Assembly (NCBI RefSeq): GCF_019977735.1
Contig: NZ_AP025018.1
Span: 1,488,001-1,552,000, forward strand
DNA from: Calothrix sp. PCC 7716
GTDB lineage: Bacteria; Cyanobacteriota; Cyanobacteriia; Cyanobacteriales; Nostocaceae
Length of the DNA stretch: 64,000 nucleotides
Reading direction: 5' to 3'
Positions 7,827 through 17,657 of the stretch are shown one piece after another (the first letter of the stretch is position 1; each line of letters starts with the position of its first letter). The translations under genes were made by a program, and so were the position numbers. A model generated the notes under the pieces. It was given only the letters and a program-made list of their open reading frames with translations, made no database searches and was not told where the DNA came from.

Positions 7827-10061
7827 TTAAAATTGGATTGGTAGTAATACACCGACACCAAATGTAGTTTCATTGTCAGCGCGAACTCTGAGACTATCAA
7901 AAGGATTTGAGCCGAGGCGATTTGTGAAGTATGCTTCTAATTCTAGACCGTTGATGATATTACCTAAAAGTGAAGATGGATTCCAACGCAAACCTACTGT
8001 CCAAGGAATAACTGATTCACGCTGGTTGCCAATAAAAGCGTTACCGTTATTTTTGAGATTCACACCAACTTCAGCAATTGCATTTAAGTCTTTTGATAAG
8101 GGAAGCGAACCCCCAAAGTTTAATCCGGCAATTTCCCATCCATCACGCTGTATAAAACCTAAAGTTGGGGTTAACCAAACTGCACTTCCTCCCTGAAATT
8201 GGTAGTGCATTGGAGCAGAGATACTATAAACAAATAACTCTCCTTCCCTTTCATTTCTGAAAGCAAATCCACCTTTCTTTAAACCTAACTGCTGAAATCG
8301 GTTACGATTATTATTTACAAAGTTTGTTAAAACGTTATTCGAGCGCGCGATTGTGCCTGCTAAACTTAATGTAAATGGGTTGCCTGACTCTTGGTGCATA
8401 AGACGAACTTTTGTGCTAAAGCCAAATTGCGACTCATCGACTGTACCAGGAATACTACTTAAAAAAGCACCAATTTCTAAATCATCTAATAATCCGTAAC
8501 GAATGTTAGGTAAAAGTCCTTGCCCACCAGCTTGAAAAGTTGTTAATAATTGATTTTTGCGAACTGTACCACCATCTAAAAATCCAAATCCTGCGTATGA
8601 AGAAGGTGCTGGTTGCTGTGTGGCGCCAAAACGCTCAGGATAGCTACGGTTGGCATTTGTAATTCCTGGTAAATAATTAACGCCAAGTCCTATAGCAGTA
8701 TATTCTCTGTCGGCAATTAAAGATAAGGCGCCTGTGTTACCTAAAGCATTAGAAACAAATAAATCTGTAGAAAGTCGAGGATTAATTACATACCTTAAAC
8801 CTGCATTATAAGCAATAGTTTTTGTTACTAATCCAGTATCTCGGTTGATGGTATTATTTCCAGAAAATGGTACAAAAGCATCACCCCAAATTATGAAGCG
8901 ATTACTCAATTTATAACTGATACCAGATGCCAAACCAAAGGTAGTTCCAAAACCTGAGTTAGACCCAGGAAGTTTGTTTAAATATAAGGCATTATCTTCT
9001 GGTAAAAAAGCAACTTTGGGAGACAGAGTAAATTGCCACTGGTCGTTTGGTGTGAAAGTATAAGGCAGTTCTAGAGAAAAAACAGTTTGTTTATTAAGTC
9101 CTGCGACAGAAAGACCAGCATTATCACTAAACCTATATGGACGACCTCCACCTGCTCTTGAAAGTGCAACTACACCACTCAGAGCTTGTGTACCATTTTG
9201 ACTTTGCCAAATTCGTTGTTTTGCTTGCAGCGTAGTTTCTTGAAAAAAGTTAGTAGTGCTTTGTGAGTTAATTCGTTGAACACTAAATTTACCCTGACGA
9301 ACAGGCCCAGAGTTATCTATTGTTTGTACATCTAGAGTCAATTCTAAATTATCGTTAACACCCCAGCTAACACCAATAGTTGGTTGGTCTGTCAAACCAT
9401 CTTTAGCTGCATTTCCAGTTTGGATAAAGCTACGGTTGCGGATAGTTGTTAAAATTTCTCCGCCTCGCAGCTGTTCTGCTGTTGTTAAAACAGGGCGCCG
9501 ACTTGGTATAATCGCAAGCTGATTATTTACAATTGGCGCCGCATCTACCATTGAATTTACTATTTTGAGTAAATCATTAGACTCATCCAGTAATGTAACT
9601 TTATAAAATTGGTTATCTTGCTGCCAAATAAGTTGCGAATCTGGTAGTCCGTTTTGTCCTTGACCTTTTAATAAATATCCCTGAAGATTATTTGCTATAG
9701 CTATCGGTTTGGCAATATTTTGAAATTGTTTAAATTCTTGCAAAGCTTCATCCGAGCTTGTATTTGCTGCACTAAAACTACCAATTAAGCAACTATACTG
9801 CTGCTGTTCACAATCGTAAACATAAACGGTTGAACGAGATTGAGAAGTGCTAAATACTTCAACTGTATAATTTTTGGTATTTTTGCTTAATAAAGTCCCC
9901 GATGGTAAACGCATTCTCAAACCAGACGGTAAATTCTGTTTAATTTTTACAATGTGAGCAGCAAAAATATCGGTATTTGAAGAAGAATTATTTTGAACGT
10001 GGTTTATTTCTGGAGCAGCAAAAGCTAACAAACTATAGGCAGCCAAATTTAACATCGACAT
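7827..10061 (-). CDS. Probable outer-membrane beta-barrel protein, cyanobacterial
   Basis: A 744-residue protein with no family I can name. After a short hydrophobic N-terminus (residues 1-17) comes a region of about 190 residues, then from about residue 210 onward a long series of alternating hydrophobic strands with aromatic ends (e.g. TIGVSWGVNDNLELTLDVQ, YKLSNRFIIWGDAFVPFSG, INPRLSTDLFVSNALG, GLNFGGSLPLSKDLNAIAEV). The chain ends in LPIQF; a terminal phenylalanine on an amphipathic strand is the usual signal of outer-membrane barrels. An export and barrel role is inferred from this; no ligand can be proposed. The signal peptide is weak, and the true start could lie elsewhere. Confidence 0.65.
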   Translation of the reverse strand: MSMLNLAAYSLLAFAAPEINHVQNNSSSNTDIFAAHIVKIKQNLPSGLRMRLPSGTLLSKNTKNYTVEVFSTSQSRSTVYVYDCEQQQYSCLIGSFSAANTSSDEALQEFKQFQNIAKPIAIANNLQGYLLKGQGQNGLPDSQLIWQQDNQFYKVTLLDESNDLLKIVNSMVDAAPIVNNQLAIIPSRRPVLTTAEQLRGGEILTTIRNRSFIQTGNAAKDGLTDQPTIGVSWGVNDNLELTLDVQTIDNSGPVRQGKFSVQRINSQSTTNFFQETTLQAKQRIWQSQNGTQALSGVVALSRAGGGRPYRFSDNAGLSVAGLNKQTVFSLELPYTFTPNDQWQFTLSPKVAFLPEDNALYLNKLPGSNSGFGTTFGLASGISYKLSNRFIIWGDAFVPFSGNNTINRDTGLVTKTIAYNAGLRYVINPRLSTDLFVSNALGNTGALSLIADREYTAIGLGVNYLPGITNANRSYPERFGATQQPAPSSYAGFGFLDGGTVRKNQLLTTFQAGGQGLLPNIRYGLLDDLEIGAFLSSIPGTVDESQFGFSTKVRLMHQESGNPFTLSLAGTIARSNNVLTNFVNNNRNRFQQLGLKKGGFAFRNEREGELFVYSISAPMHYQFQGGSAVWLTPTLGFIQRDGWEIAGLNFGGSLPLSKDLNAIAEVGVNLKNNGNAFIGNQRESVIPWTVGLRWNPSSLLGNIINGLELEAYFTNRLGSNPFDSLRVRADNETTFGVGVLLPIQF

Positions 10062-10491
10062 TAAATTAACCTCGCGTTATCTTCAATATTGCTTTAACAA
10101 CGTAACCAGATAGAATGCGCGACAAAAGCATATATTCTCGCTTTTGATATGAAGCGAGATTGAATAAAAATTCTTTATAGATAGTTGAAAAAGTATGTTT
10201 ATATACTTAAATGCTATCGGTACACCCTTAACAACTTAGAGTCTACTATTATTTCCAGTAATGGATTAATTTAATATGTATCAATGCGTGAAAATAAGTT
10301 TTTAAATTTTCTCAATTAGAAGAAAAATATATATTTAATGAAATGATAGTTATTTTAATTTTGTATCAATTTGAGCTTGATATTTTGTGGGATGATTTTG
10401 TGAGAATGGGCGGGCAGGGATGCCCGCTCCACAAGAGAAATCTACAAGAGAAATCTACAAGAGAAATCTACAAGAGAAATCTACAAGAAGC
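10062..10491. other. Intergenic region with hairpin and 13-bp tandem repeat
   Basis: This 430-base gap holds no gene I can support. It contains the upstream region of the barrel-protein gene (first 250 bases, AT-rich, no clear promoter motif) and, toward the ppx end, a palindrome and a tandem repeat listed separately. Confidence 0.6.
10409..10488. repeat. REP-like palindrome followed by 13-bp tandem repeat
   Basis: The palindrome CGGGCAGGGATGCCCG (10411-10426) is followed by four exact units of CAAGAGAAATCTA from 10432 and a partial fifth. The palindrome's flank CTCCACAAGAG, which is part of the family consensus, supplies the start of the tandem unit, so the array seems to have grown from the edge of the palindrome. 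Confidence 0.85.
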
Positions 10492-12141
10492 TTAAGTGAC
10501 TGTGACTACAGTTGGTTCTAAGATGGGGGAGACTTTGAGATTAAACTCTTGCTCAAACACTTCTTTGCTGTAATCTAAGCTCCAAAGTTCGAGCGCACAA
10601 TCATCACTAGGGTTTGATGGATGAATTCTTAACTTAAGAAGCTTTTCTTGTTGGTTGTAGTCGCAATGAACGCGCGATACTGCTCCAATTTGTCTGCGGT
10701 CAAGGGCAGTTGCTAGACGCAATATAGCACTTAATTGATCTACCATTAAACGATGCTCTTTGTTTACCAAAATGCGGTAGTTTTCATGCTTTTTCTTTGG
10801 TGGAGATTTTCGGTGGTAGCGCGCTATATTGGCGATAATTTCAATTTCGGTTTCGCTGTAACCTAGTAATTCGCTGTTGCGAACTAAGTAGTATGAGTGT
10901 TTATGGTGGGCAGAATGGCTAACGTAGTGACCACAATTATGCAAAATTGCTGCTGACCATAGTAGCTGACGTGTTTCGTTATCCCAGTTGTGTAATATAG
11001 CTTTTGTTTGGTCGAATATACTTGTCGCAAAGTTTGCTACACGGTCGCTATGAGATAAATTAACATGATACTTCTTGGCTGTTTTGAGTACGCTACGTTG
11101 ACGTACCGAACCTTGGTAGCGCAAACGGTCTTCTATTAAACCGTGGGTCAGCATCCAGTCAACAATTACACCTTCACGCAACGAACGTTCACAAACAGTA
11201 ATAGCTTCACATCCTAGCAACGTCATTGCTTCCTGTAAAATAACTGCTCCTGCGAGTATTACTTCTGAACGCTTTTCTGGCATTCCCGGAACTGTTGCCC
11301 GCTCGACGTTGCTCATAGTTTGTAAACGAGCTACTAACTCACGTAAGTCTCGCAATGGAAACTGATAACCGTTGAGCGTTGAAGGAATAAAACCTAAATG
11401 TTCGCGCGCATGAATTGCTGCTAGTGTTTCGATAGTTCCCGCTGTCCCTACTAACCGTGGAGACTCACCCAGTCGTAAGTCTGCTCGTACTTCTTCTACC
11501 GAACGTTCGAGCATTCCTCTTGAATATGCTTGGAGGTAGTCAAACTCTACCGTAGAAATTGGGTCAGTGGTAATTAGTTCACTTGTTAAGCGCACGGCGC
11601 CTATTTTTGTACTAGTAAGAACTCGTTCTTCGTGGCTATCACCCAAAATAATCTCGGTTGAACCACCACCAATATCGATTATCATGTGAGGCTGGTTGTT
11701 AAATTCCATTCCCGACAGCACACCCAAATAAATTCGTCGTGCTTCTTCAGTACCGGATATTAAATCAACCTCTAACGCTAACTCAGTTTCGATTTTGTGT
11801 AAAAAATCTCTACCGTTAGGCGCCTCACGCACAGCAGAAGTTGCGACAGCTATAATCGTTTCGGCGTTGAAGGTTTTCGCAACATCCTGAAACCTCCGCA
11901 GTGCAGCAATTGCCCGCTTCATAACTTCAGGCTTTAAATTACCTGTCTCTAAATCTCGGTCACCAAGTCGAACTGTTTCTTTTTCTCTAGCAATAATGCT
12001 AAATGCTGGTAATGTCGGTTCAATCCGTACAATTACCATGTGCAATGAATTTGTTCCCAAATCAATTGCAGCAATTATCCGTTGTAGGTCAGTTGTTGTT
12101 AATCCAACTGAAAAGCTAGCCGACGTAACTGTATCCACCAT
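10492..12141 (-). CDS. ppx: Ppx/GppA-family exopolyphosphatase
   Basis: A 549-residue member of the ASKHA-fold Ppx/GppA family, which releases phosphate from the ends of polyphosphate or removes phosphate from pppGpp. The N-terminal phosphate-1 motif AAIDLGTNSLHMVIVRIE (about residues 25-42), the phosphate-2 motif IDIGGGSTEIILGD (about 155) and a later GTAGTIETLAAI (about 240) are intact. The C-terminal third is an HD-type domain with AAILHNCGHYVSHSAHHKHS and RYHRKSPP, as in long bacterial Ppx. The length fits two-domain exopolyphosphatases. It is divergent from the prenyltransferase gene with a 250-base gap between them. Confidence 0.92.
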   Translation of the reverse strand: MVDTVTSASFSVGLTTTDLQRIIAAIDLGTNSLHMVIVRIEPTLPAFSIIAREKETVRLGDRDLETGNLKPEVMKRAIAALRRFQDVAKTFNAETIIAVATSAVREAPNGRDFLHKIETELALEVDLISGTEEARRIYLGVLSGMEFNNQPHMIIDIGGGSTEIILGDSHEERVLTSTKIGAVRLTSELITTDPISTVEFDYLQAYSRGMLERSVEEVRADLRLGESPRLVGTAGTIETLAAIHAREHLGFIPSTLNGYQFPLRDLRELVARLQTMSNVERATVPGMPEKRSEVILAGAVILQEAMTLLGCEAITVCERSLREGVIVDWMLTHGLIEDRLRYQGSVRQRSVLKTAKKYHVNLSHSDRVANFATSIFDQTKAILHNWDNETRQLLWSAAILHNCGHYVSHSAHHKHSYYLVRNSELLGYSETEIEIIANIARYHRKSPPKKKHENYRILVNKEHRLMVDQLSAILRLATALDRRQIGAVSRVHCDYNQQEKLLKLRIHPSNPSDDCALELWSLDYSKEVFEQEFNLKVSPILEPTVVTVT

Positions 12142-12226
12142 TTTTAGTTATCTCTATGAACGAACCGCAAGCTTTAAACCAACAAAATATGACATTCACT
12201 TAGCTGCTTATCATCAACACAACCTT

Positions 12227-12292
12227 AGAAACCCGGTTTCTTTGTCATAACTTGTAATAAAAACGACGATGTTGTGTAGAAACCGGGTTTCT
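12227..12292. repeat. Paired AGAAACC-palindrome element
   Basis: Two 15-base arms, AGAAACCCGGTTTCT at 12227-12241 and AGAAACCGGGTTTCT at 12278-12292, are reverse complements of each other and each nearly palindromic. They flank a 36-base core containing TTGTAATAAAAACGAC. The same element occurs at 44248, 47754 (compound) and 63898. It lies in the ppx/ubiA divergent promoter region. Confidence 0.9.
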
Positions 12293-12394
12293 TTAAAACC
12301 ATTGTTGATGAATCATCTTAATCAATAGCAAAAAAAGTTATCCTGTAAATGTGAAGATGTATTAAATATTGTTTGCAATTCATTTTTCCTGTTC

Positions 12395-13276
12395 ATGCTA
12401 AAGTCACTCGAAAACCACCAAAACACGGCTGTTGCCGTAATTCAGCTTTTGAGGTGGCACAAACCCGAAGGAAGATTAATCTTAATGATTCCTGCCTTGT
12501 GGGCTGTATTCCTAGCAGCAGCGGGAAAACCTCCACTACCTTTAGTTGGCGTCATTGTGCTTGGCACCCTTGCTACTAGTGCTGCTGGTTGTGTAATTAA
12601 TGATTTATGGGATAGAAACATTGACCCAGAAGTTGAGCGCACTAAAAACCGTCCTCTAGCTTCACGCGCGCTTTCTGTAAAAGTTGGTATCGCTGTTGCT
12701 ATTATTTCTTTTGTTTGTGCGGCAGGTCTGGCTTTTTATCTTAACCCACTCTCATTTTGGTTGTGTGTTGCTGCCGTTCCAGTTATTGTTCTTTACCCAG
12801 GCGCCAAAAGAGTATTTCCCGTTCCACAATTGGTACTATCCATTGCTTGGGGTTTTGCCGTTTTAATTAGTTGGAGCGCTGTTACAAAAAATATAATGCA
12901 GCCGACTTGGTTATTATGGGGCGCCACTGTACTATGGACTTTAGGGTTCGATACTGTATACGCGATGAGCGATAGAGAAGACGATAAACGTATTGGAGTT
13001 AATTCCAGCGCTTTATTTTTCGGCGCCTATGCCCCCATTGCAATTGGTCTTTTTTACATTGGTACTGTTGCTCTGCTTGGCTGGTTAGGTTTTACTATTC
13101 ACCTTCATATTGCTTTCTGGTTAAGTCTTGCACTTGCTGCACTTGGCTGGGCTTGGCAATTAATGCGTCTAAAAGATGACAGTCTCACTAGTATAGCATA
13201 TGCTGAAATGTTTAAGCAAAATGTTTGGATAGGATTTATTTTGCTTGCAGGCATGATAGCTGGTAATTTGTTATGA
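12395..13276 (+). CDS. ubiA: 4-hydroxybenzoate solanesyltransferase (UbiA family, plastoquinone pathway)
   Basis: A 293-residue integral membrane prenyltransferase with eight or nine helices. The first Asp-rich motif NDLWDRNID (residues 69-77) binds the Mg-prenyl diphosphate, and the second loop has YAMSDREDDKRIGVNSSA. In cyanobacteria the UbiA homologue attaches a solanesyl chain to 4-hydroxybenzoate on the way to plastoquinone-9. The opening HKPEGRLILMIPALWAV is typical of 4-hydroxybenzoate-type rather than homogentisate- or chlorophyll-type enzymes. It is followed 17 bp downstream by the CRR6 gene, so the two are probably co-transcribed. Confidence 0.88.
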   Translation: MLKSLENHQNTAVAVIQLLRWHKPEGRLILMIPALWAVFLAAAGKPPLPLVGVIVLGTLATSAAGCVINDLWDRNIDPEVERTKNRPLASRALSVKVGIAVAIISFVCAAGLAFYLNPLSFWLCVAAVPVIVLYPGAKRVFPVPQLVLSIAWGFAVLISWSAVTKNIMQPTWLLWGATVLWTLGFDTVYAMSDREDDKRIGVNSSALFFGAYAPIAIGLFYIGTVALLGWLGFTIHLHIAFWLSLALAALGWAWQLMRLKDDSLTSIAYAEMFKQNVWIGFILLAGMIAGNLL

Positions 13277-13293
13277 AAAGCGCGAGAAAGTAA

Positions 13294-13764
13294 ATGTCAA
13301 CTACAATTACAGTAAATATTGACCAAATTAATACTCTAGACATTTCAGCCGCTGTTGAGGTAATAGAACAAATTAGTTCAAAAAACGCAATTCTGTCAAA
13401 CGAGCAGCAGCTAATTTTCAATATTGACTATCCAAGGGAAGACGGAGACCCACGCGAACTTTCAGAAATACCCGAAATTCGTTTATGGTTTGTTCGTTTA
13501 GATACACGTTACCCGTGGCTACCATTTTTTTTAAATTGGCAAGAAAAAGAATTTACTCGCTATGCGGCAATGTTAGTACCGCACCAATTCACAAAAGAAG
13601 GAATACAATACAACCCAGAAGCACTAGAAATATTCTTGATGAGCAAGATTTTCATTTTAACCGACTGGCTTAAAAAACAAGAAATACCCCACCAATCTAG
13701 ACTTAAAGCAATGGCGCAGTTATTAGGATATGACCTAGAAGATGGTCTGTTTTCAATGTTTTAA
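13294..13764 (+). CDS. CRR6-like NdhI maturation factor (DUF1817)
   Basis: A 156-residue soluble protein with the conserved cyanobacterial/plastid block NIDYPREDGDPRELSEIPE followed by IRLWFVRLDTRYPWLPFFL, then AAMLVPHQFTKEGIQYNPEA and a C-terminal LLGYDLEDGLF. This matches the CRR6/DUF1817 family, whose cyanobacterial and chloroplast members help assemble the NdhI subunit of the photosynthetic NDH-1 complex. The identification is from memory of the family pattern. It follows the prenyltransferase gene closely (17 bp) in the same direction and is followed by a hairpin that may end the transcript. Confidence 0.8.
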   Translation: MSTTITVNIDQINTLDISAAVEVIEQISSKNAILSNEQQLIFNIDYPREDGDPRELSEIPEIRLWFVRLDTRYPWLPFFLNWQEKEFTRYAAMLVPHQFTKEGIQYNPEALEIFLMSKIFILTDWLKKQEIPHQSRLKAMAQLLGYDLEDGLFSMF

Positions 13765-13769
13765 TCGTT

Positions 13770-13797
13770 GTAGAGACGCGATAAATCGCGTCTCTAC
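13770..13797. terminator. GTAGAGACGCGAT hairpin between convergent genes
   Basis: Perfect 13-base arms GTAGAGACGCGAT / ATCGCGTCTCTAC with a two-base centre, placed 5 bases after the CRR6 stop and before the stop of the convergent gene. The sequence belongs to an interspersed hairpin family known from many Nostocales; it lacks a strong T-run, so termination is plausible rather than sure. Confidence 0.6.
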
Positions 13798-13807
13798 GTT
13801 ATTTAAT

Positions 13808-14560
13808 TTATGCGATGCGACTTAAGGCACTATTAAAAGCATATTCAACAGCTTTTGATTCGCTTGGTAATAAAGCTTGCCAAATACGATAATCATTTAA
13901 ATCTAAGATTAGATTAGCCATATCATCAATTTTAACTTGTCTGAGAATTTCGTGCTGCATGTACTCAAATTCAAGAGAGTTACCACCCGCTTCTAGAATA
14001 GATGTAGCAGCTTGAATAAATTTTTTCATAACCGCTTGCATATATTTTTCACCTGCGGTTTCGGCGAAAATTGATGAGGTATGAAGTACTTGATACTCTT
14101 TATATAATAAATTAGAAATTTTTCTACCTTCAGTATTATTCCAGCCTAATGGCAATTGAACATCAAGATACTTACCTTCTTGATAGCGATACTCAAGGTA
14201 CTGATTGATGTTGATTGCTTCTTGAGCGAGTTTATCACCTGCTAAAAGTCGATAGAGCGGTTTTAGACTTGTGTCAATTGCAGAGTCCGGGAATACATTT
14301 TCTTGACCTTCTGGACATTCATATAACATGTAAGTCCATATTCCAGGATGCTCTACTTGCGCTTTATCTGCTTGATAGAAGGTAACTGTACCATCTTCTT
14401 CACAATAATAATAAGCGTTATGAATATCATTAAGGCTACATCTACGTAATTTAATCCACTCCGTGATTTTTTTGAATATGCCAGTGATATGAAGTGGTTG
14501 GCTGTCAACTTGGATGTATCGTTTTCCGGTAATAACAAAGTTATGTAATTTAATCGCCAT
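13808..14560 (-). CDS. Hypothetical protein, cyanobacterial
   Basis: A 250-residue soluble protein I cannot place. It opens MAIKLHNFVITGKRYIQVD, has a region rich in aromatic residues (AYYYCEEDGTVTFYQAD; WTYMLYECPEGQ) and ends in a helical part (about 165-250: YMQAVMKKFIQAATSILEAGG, MANLILDLNDYRIWQALLPS). There is no signal peptide or membrane helix. A CCCCTTGAGAA stretch upstream (plus-strand view, about 14570) gives a plausible Shine-Dalgarno on the minus strand (AAGGGG) at suitable spacing. It is convergent with CRR6 and preceded by a long gap. Confidence 0.6.
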   Translation of the reverse strand: MAIKLHNFVITGKRYIQVDSQPLHITGIFKKITEWIKLRRCSLNDIHNAYYYCEEDGTVTFYQADKAQVEHPGIWTYMLYECPEGQENVFPDSAIDTSLKPLYRLLAGDKLAQEAININQYLEYRYQEGKYLDVQLPLGWNNTEGRKISNLLYKEYQVLHTSSIFAETAGEKYMQAVMKKFIQAATSILEAGGNSLEFEYMQHEILRQVKIDDMANLILDLNDYRIWQALLPSESKAVEYAFNSALSRIA

Positions 14561-15812
14561 TATATTGTCCCCTTGAGAATATTAAATCTATCAGTAGACG
14601 CACGCCAATCACTTTTAATTTGGTTAATCAGCTATTCAACCCATACATCTCCTTTTAGGAATATTCCAGTTTATCTAATTATCTATCTTTAGATAGATGT
14701 CGTGTGGATTCAATCTGGATAATCTGTCAATTGTTAAATGGTATACTTGACAAACTAGGGTTGAAAATAGAAACACAATGTTAATTCAGATAACAATGTG
14801 TAGAGACTGACTTTGTATTCGCCTCTAATTTCAGTCCTATATAGTGTTCCCAAACAGTTGCCGAAACTAACAGATTAATTAAAAAAATTTCTATTTTTTG
14901 GGATGATGCAGCTGAAACCCTTACGGTATAAGCTTTTTAAACTCAATGTTAGTGCCATGTTTTACAATTACTACTTATGTAAGTAAGCTAACAGGCGCCT
15001 TGATGCTACAAAGAGTTGATATACATGAACTCTCTAACACGAAAGAAACCTATGAAGCTGATAACAACTTGATGCACTAACCTCAGAACCAAAACCTTCG
15101 TTGAAAGATTAATATATTACTTAGCTCTACTCTGACTTGTACAGAGGGGTAAGACCACTCATTTTAATTTTTAGGTATTATAAATTACAATCATCACAAA
15201 CTTTCGACTTGCTACTGTAATGTTACGCAACGCACTTGATTATGAGCATTAGAATATCTTATGCTCAGTCAACTACAATACATAAAAGTTACTTGACTCG
15301 CAATCGAAGAATATTTAATACCTATATAAAAGTCTGCCAAAATATAAATACAAACATACAGCTTCAATTCCTGAAAGTTTCTTTAATTGGTCGAAATCAC
15401 CCTAAGAAGGTATTTGAGGTACCAGCATCAAATACAATTCGATATTCAATCAACTCTCGCCAACTTAGCTTTAATTAACCGAATTTAAAAATTTACTGTT
15501 AACTTAGTTTGTAACTTGATTAAAGAAAATTCAAGTAGTGGCAATATACTTTTTATCCCACATAACCAAATATCAGTCTTTAGGTATAGACTTATCTTTC
15601 CTCAAGCAGTTGTAGTTAGCTTTATTTCTCTTCATAAAATTAAATCAAATATTAACTCAAAAGAAAATATTAAACTGTTTGCTTAACTACAACAAGCCAG
15701 TTATCTGGTTTTTAAAGAGATAAATATTTTAAATGACTAGAGGTTGTAAACAAAAATATTAAATAATGTAATTTGTATCAAGGCAGACTAGTTTGCCTGC
15801 CTATAGAACTAA
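14561..15812. other. Long intergenic region without a supported gene
   Basis: A 1.25-kb AT-rich stretch between two minus-strand genes. One 80-codon plus-strand frame (15236-15478) has no recognizable family, poor codon pattern and no Shine-Dalgarno, and is not called. A single GGCGCC (14993) and a short inverted GGCAGAC/TTTGCCTGCC near 15783-15802 are the only structured items seen. It could hold regulatory RNA or a decayed gene; nothing decisive is visible. Confidence 0.5.
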
Positions 15813-16769
15813 TTAACCACCCCAGATTTTTTCTAAAACGGTTTGACTTGAAATATCCGCTATATTACCAGTGGGTGATTGAATGGCGAGGAATTTATCA
15901 TTTTTTGGTAACAGCTTGATGCTGTTATCGGCGCCAAATAAGGCAACAGTGAAGGTTTGAACTGCGACGCTTAAGTGCATTGGGTAGCTAGAGTCACATA
16001 CCATTAAGTTGGCGCCTGCAATCATAGCAGCTAGTTTACCAATATTGTCAGGGACAGTAACTTTGAAATTTGGCGCCGACTCTTTTAGAGTACGTATCAA
16101 CTCTTCGCTTTCTGAAGTTGCAACAGCAATTAATGGCATATCAGGTTGTTTGAGTTGCCAATTTTGAATGATTTGCAACCAATTTTTCGTTGGGTAAATA
16201 TTATTCAATCCAGTTTCAGACGAAGACTCGGAGGTACCGTATAACATTACGTACCCAGTATCTTTGATACCAAGGCGTTTTTGTTCATTCGTTGCCCATT
16301 CAATATCTGGCTTTGGGACTGAGAGTGCTAATTCTGGGCAAGGTGATTTAATACCCAAGCCTTGAACAAGTTCATGATATGTAGTAGCAAGGTACTGTTG
16401 GGAGTTCATAGGTATTTTATAAGTTAAAAACCCAGAACCAAAACTAAGAAAGCCAACGCGGGTAGGAATTCCGGTTAACCATAGCATTAAACCAACAGCC
16501 CAGCTTTGTTCAAGGGTAATTGCAACATCGTACTCACGGTCACGAATTGTACCAACTAAGTTACCCCAGTCAGCTAAACTATTACGGTCTTCAAAATCAA
16601 ACGTTAACACTTCTGACACTGACTTACTTACCCGGTAAGCAGCCTTTGAACGGCTTGATGCAACGACATCGATTTGCGCGTCTGGATAATGGCGCCTAAT
16701 TGTATCAATTGTCGGGAAAAAGAGAATTTGGTCGCCTATTCCACCTGAGACAAGGGCTACTACTCGCAT
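15813..16769 (-). CDS. GT9-family (heptosyltransferase-like) glycosyltransferase
   Basis: A 318-residue GT-B protein of family 9. The start MRVVALVSGGIGDQILFFPT with PTIDTIRRHYPDAQIDVVAS is the classic N-terminal acceptor motif, and the C-terminal nucleotide-sugar side has MLYGTSESSSETGLNNIYPT, KNWLQIIQNW and MVCDSSYPMHLSVAVQTFTV followed by ALFGA. Family 9 enzymes add heptose or other sugars to lipopolysaccharide core or surface glycans on the cytosolic face of the inner membrane. The donor cannot be told. It is divergent from ispD. Confidence 0.85.
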   Translation of the reverse strand: MRVVALVSGGIGDQILFFPTIDTIRRHYPDAQIDVVASSRSKAAYRVSKSVSEVLTFDFEDRNSLADWGNLVGTIRDREYDVAITLEQSWAVGLMLWLTGIPTRVGFLSFGSGFLTYKIPMNSQQYLATTYHELVQGLGIKSPCPELALSVPKPDIEWATNEQKRLGIKDTGYVMLYGTSESSSETGLNNIYPTKNWLQIIQNWQLKQPDMPLIAVATSESEELIRTLKESAPNFKVTVPDNIGKLAAMIAGANLMVCDSSYPMHLSVAVQTFTVALFGADNSIKLLPKNDKFLAIQSPTGNIADISSQTVLEKIWGG

Positions 16770-16894
16770 AATTATTTTTTAGGCTCTTAGGGCTACTCGC
16801 TAATCATTCTATTAGTTGTTTGCTGCTAATGGTAACTTCAGCAGTGATTAGGCATTATATTGAGTATTCTTGTTTTATTTGAATTTTATTAACT

Positions 16895-17587
16895 ATGTAT
16901 CTATTAATTCCTGCTGCGGGTATGGGTAAGCGGATGGGAAGCGACCGTAATAAACTTTTACTATCGCTTAACGAGCGCCCTATTCTTGCTTGGACGTTAT
17001 TAGCGGCTTCTTCATCTGTGGAAATTAGCTGGATTGGCATTATATCGCAGCTTACAGACTACGAAGCAATAAATACAATTTTAGAATCATTAAATTTGAG
17101 CAAACCAGTACAATTGATTACTGGCGGCGCCACTCGTCAAGAATCTGTATACAATGGCTTAAAGGCTTTGCCACCAGAAGCACAACAAGTACTAATCCAT
17201 GATGGCGCCAGATGTCTTGCTACTCCAGGTTTATTTGACAGATGTGCTTGCTCAGTACGTGAATGTGCTGGTTTAATCGCAGCAATACCCGTAAAAGATA
17301 CGATTAAAGTTGTTGATTCTAGTGGGATAATTACTAGCACACCCGACCGTAAAAATTTATGGGCGGCGCAAACTCCACAAGGGTTTGATGTTAAATTACT
17401 TGTTGAGTGTCATCAGTTAGGAGTTGAAAACGGCTGGGAAGTTACCGATGATGCGGCTTTATTCGAGAAATGCGGTTACAAAGTCAAAGTTGTAGCTGGG
17501 GAGGAAACCAATTTGAAAGTTACTACACCCCAAGACCTAGCCATCGCCCAATTTATACTAAACCAAAGAAAAATTAATCTTGGATAA
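16895..17587 (+). CDS. ispD: 2-C-methyl-D-erythritol 4-phosphate cytidylyltransferase
   Basis: A 230-residue enzyme of the non-mevalonate (MEP) isoprenoid pathway that joins CTP and methylerythritol 4-phosphate. The CTP-binding loop LIPAAGMGKRMGSDRNKLLL (residues 4-23, with the catalytic Arg and Lys) is intact, followed by ITGGATRQESVYNGL, VLIHDGARCLAT, IPVKDTIKV and TPQGFD, and DDAALFEKCG near the end. Length is normal. The ATG is supported because the motif begins at residue 4. It is divergent from the GT9 gene and followed by scpB. Confidence 0.95.
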   Translation: MYLLIPAAGMGKRMGSDRNKLLLSLNERPILAWTLLAASSSVEISWIGIISQLTDYEAINTILESLNLSKPVQLITGGATRQESVYNGLKALPPEAQQVLIHDGARCLATPGLFDRCACSVRECAGLIAAIPVKDTIKVVDSSGIITSTPDRKNLWAAQTPQGFDVKLLVECHQLGVENGWEVTDDAALFEKCGYKVKVVAGEETNLKVTTPQDLAIAQFILNQRKINLG

Positions 17588-17657
17588 ATACCCTTGACGC
17601 TACCAGTATATAATGGTAAAATCCGTGCCACTCACTTGTTATTTGTCTTGAAAGCCA

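Noticed and set aside
15236-15478. 80-codon plus-strand frame in the long gap
   Set aside because: No recognizable family, no ribosome site, composition like the non-coding surroundings.
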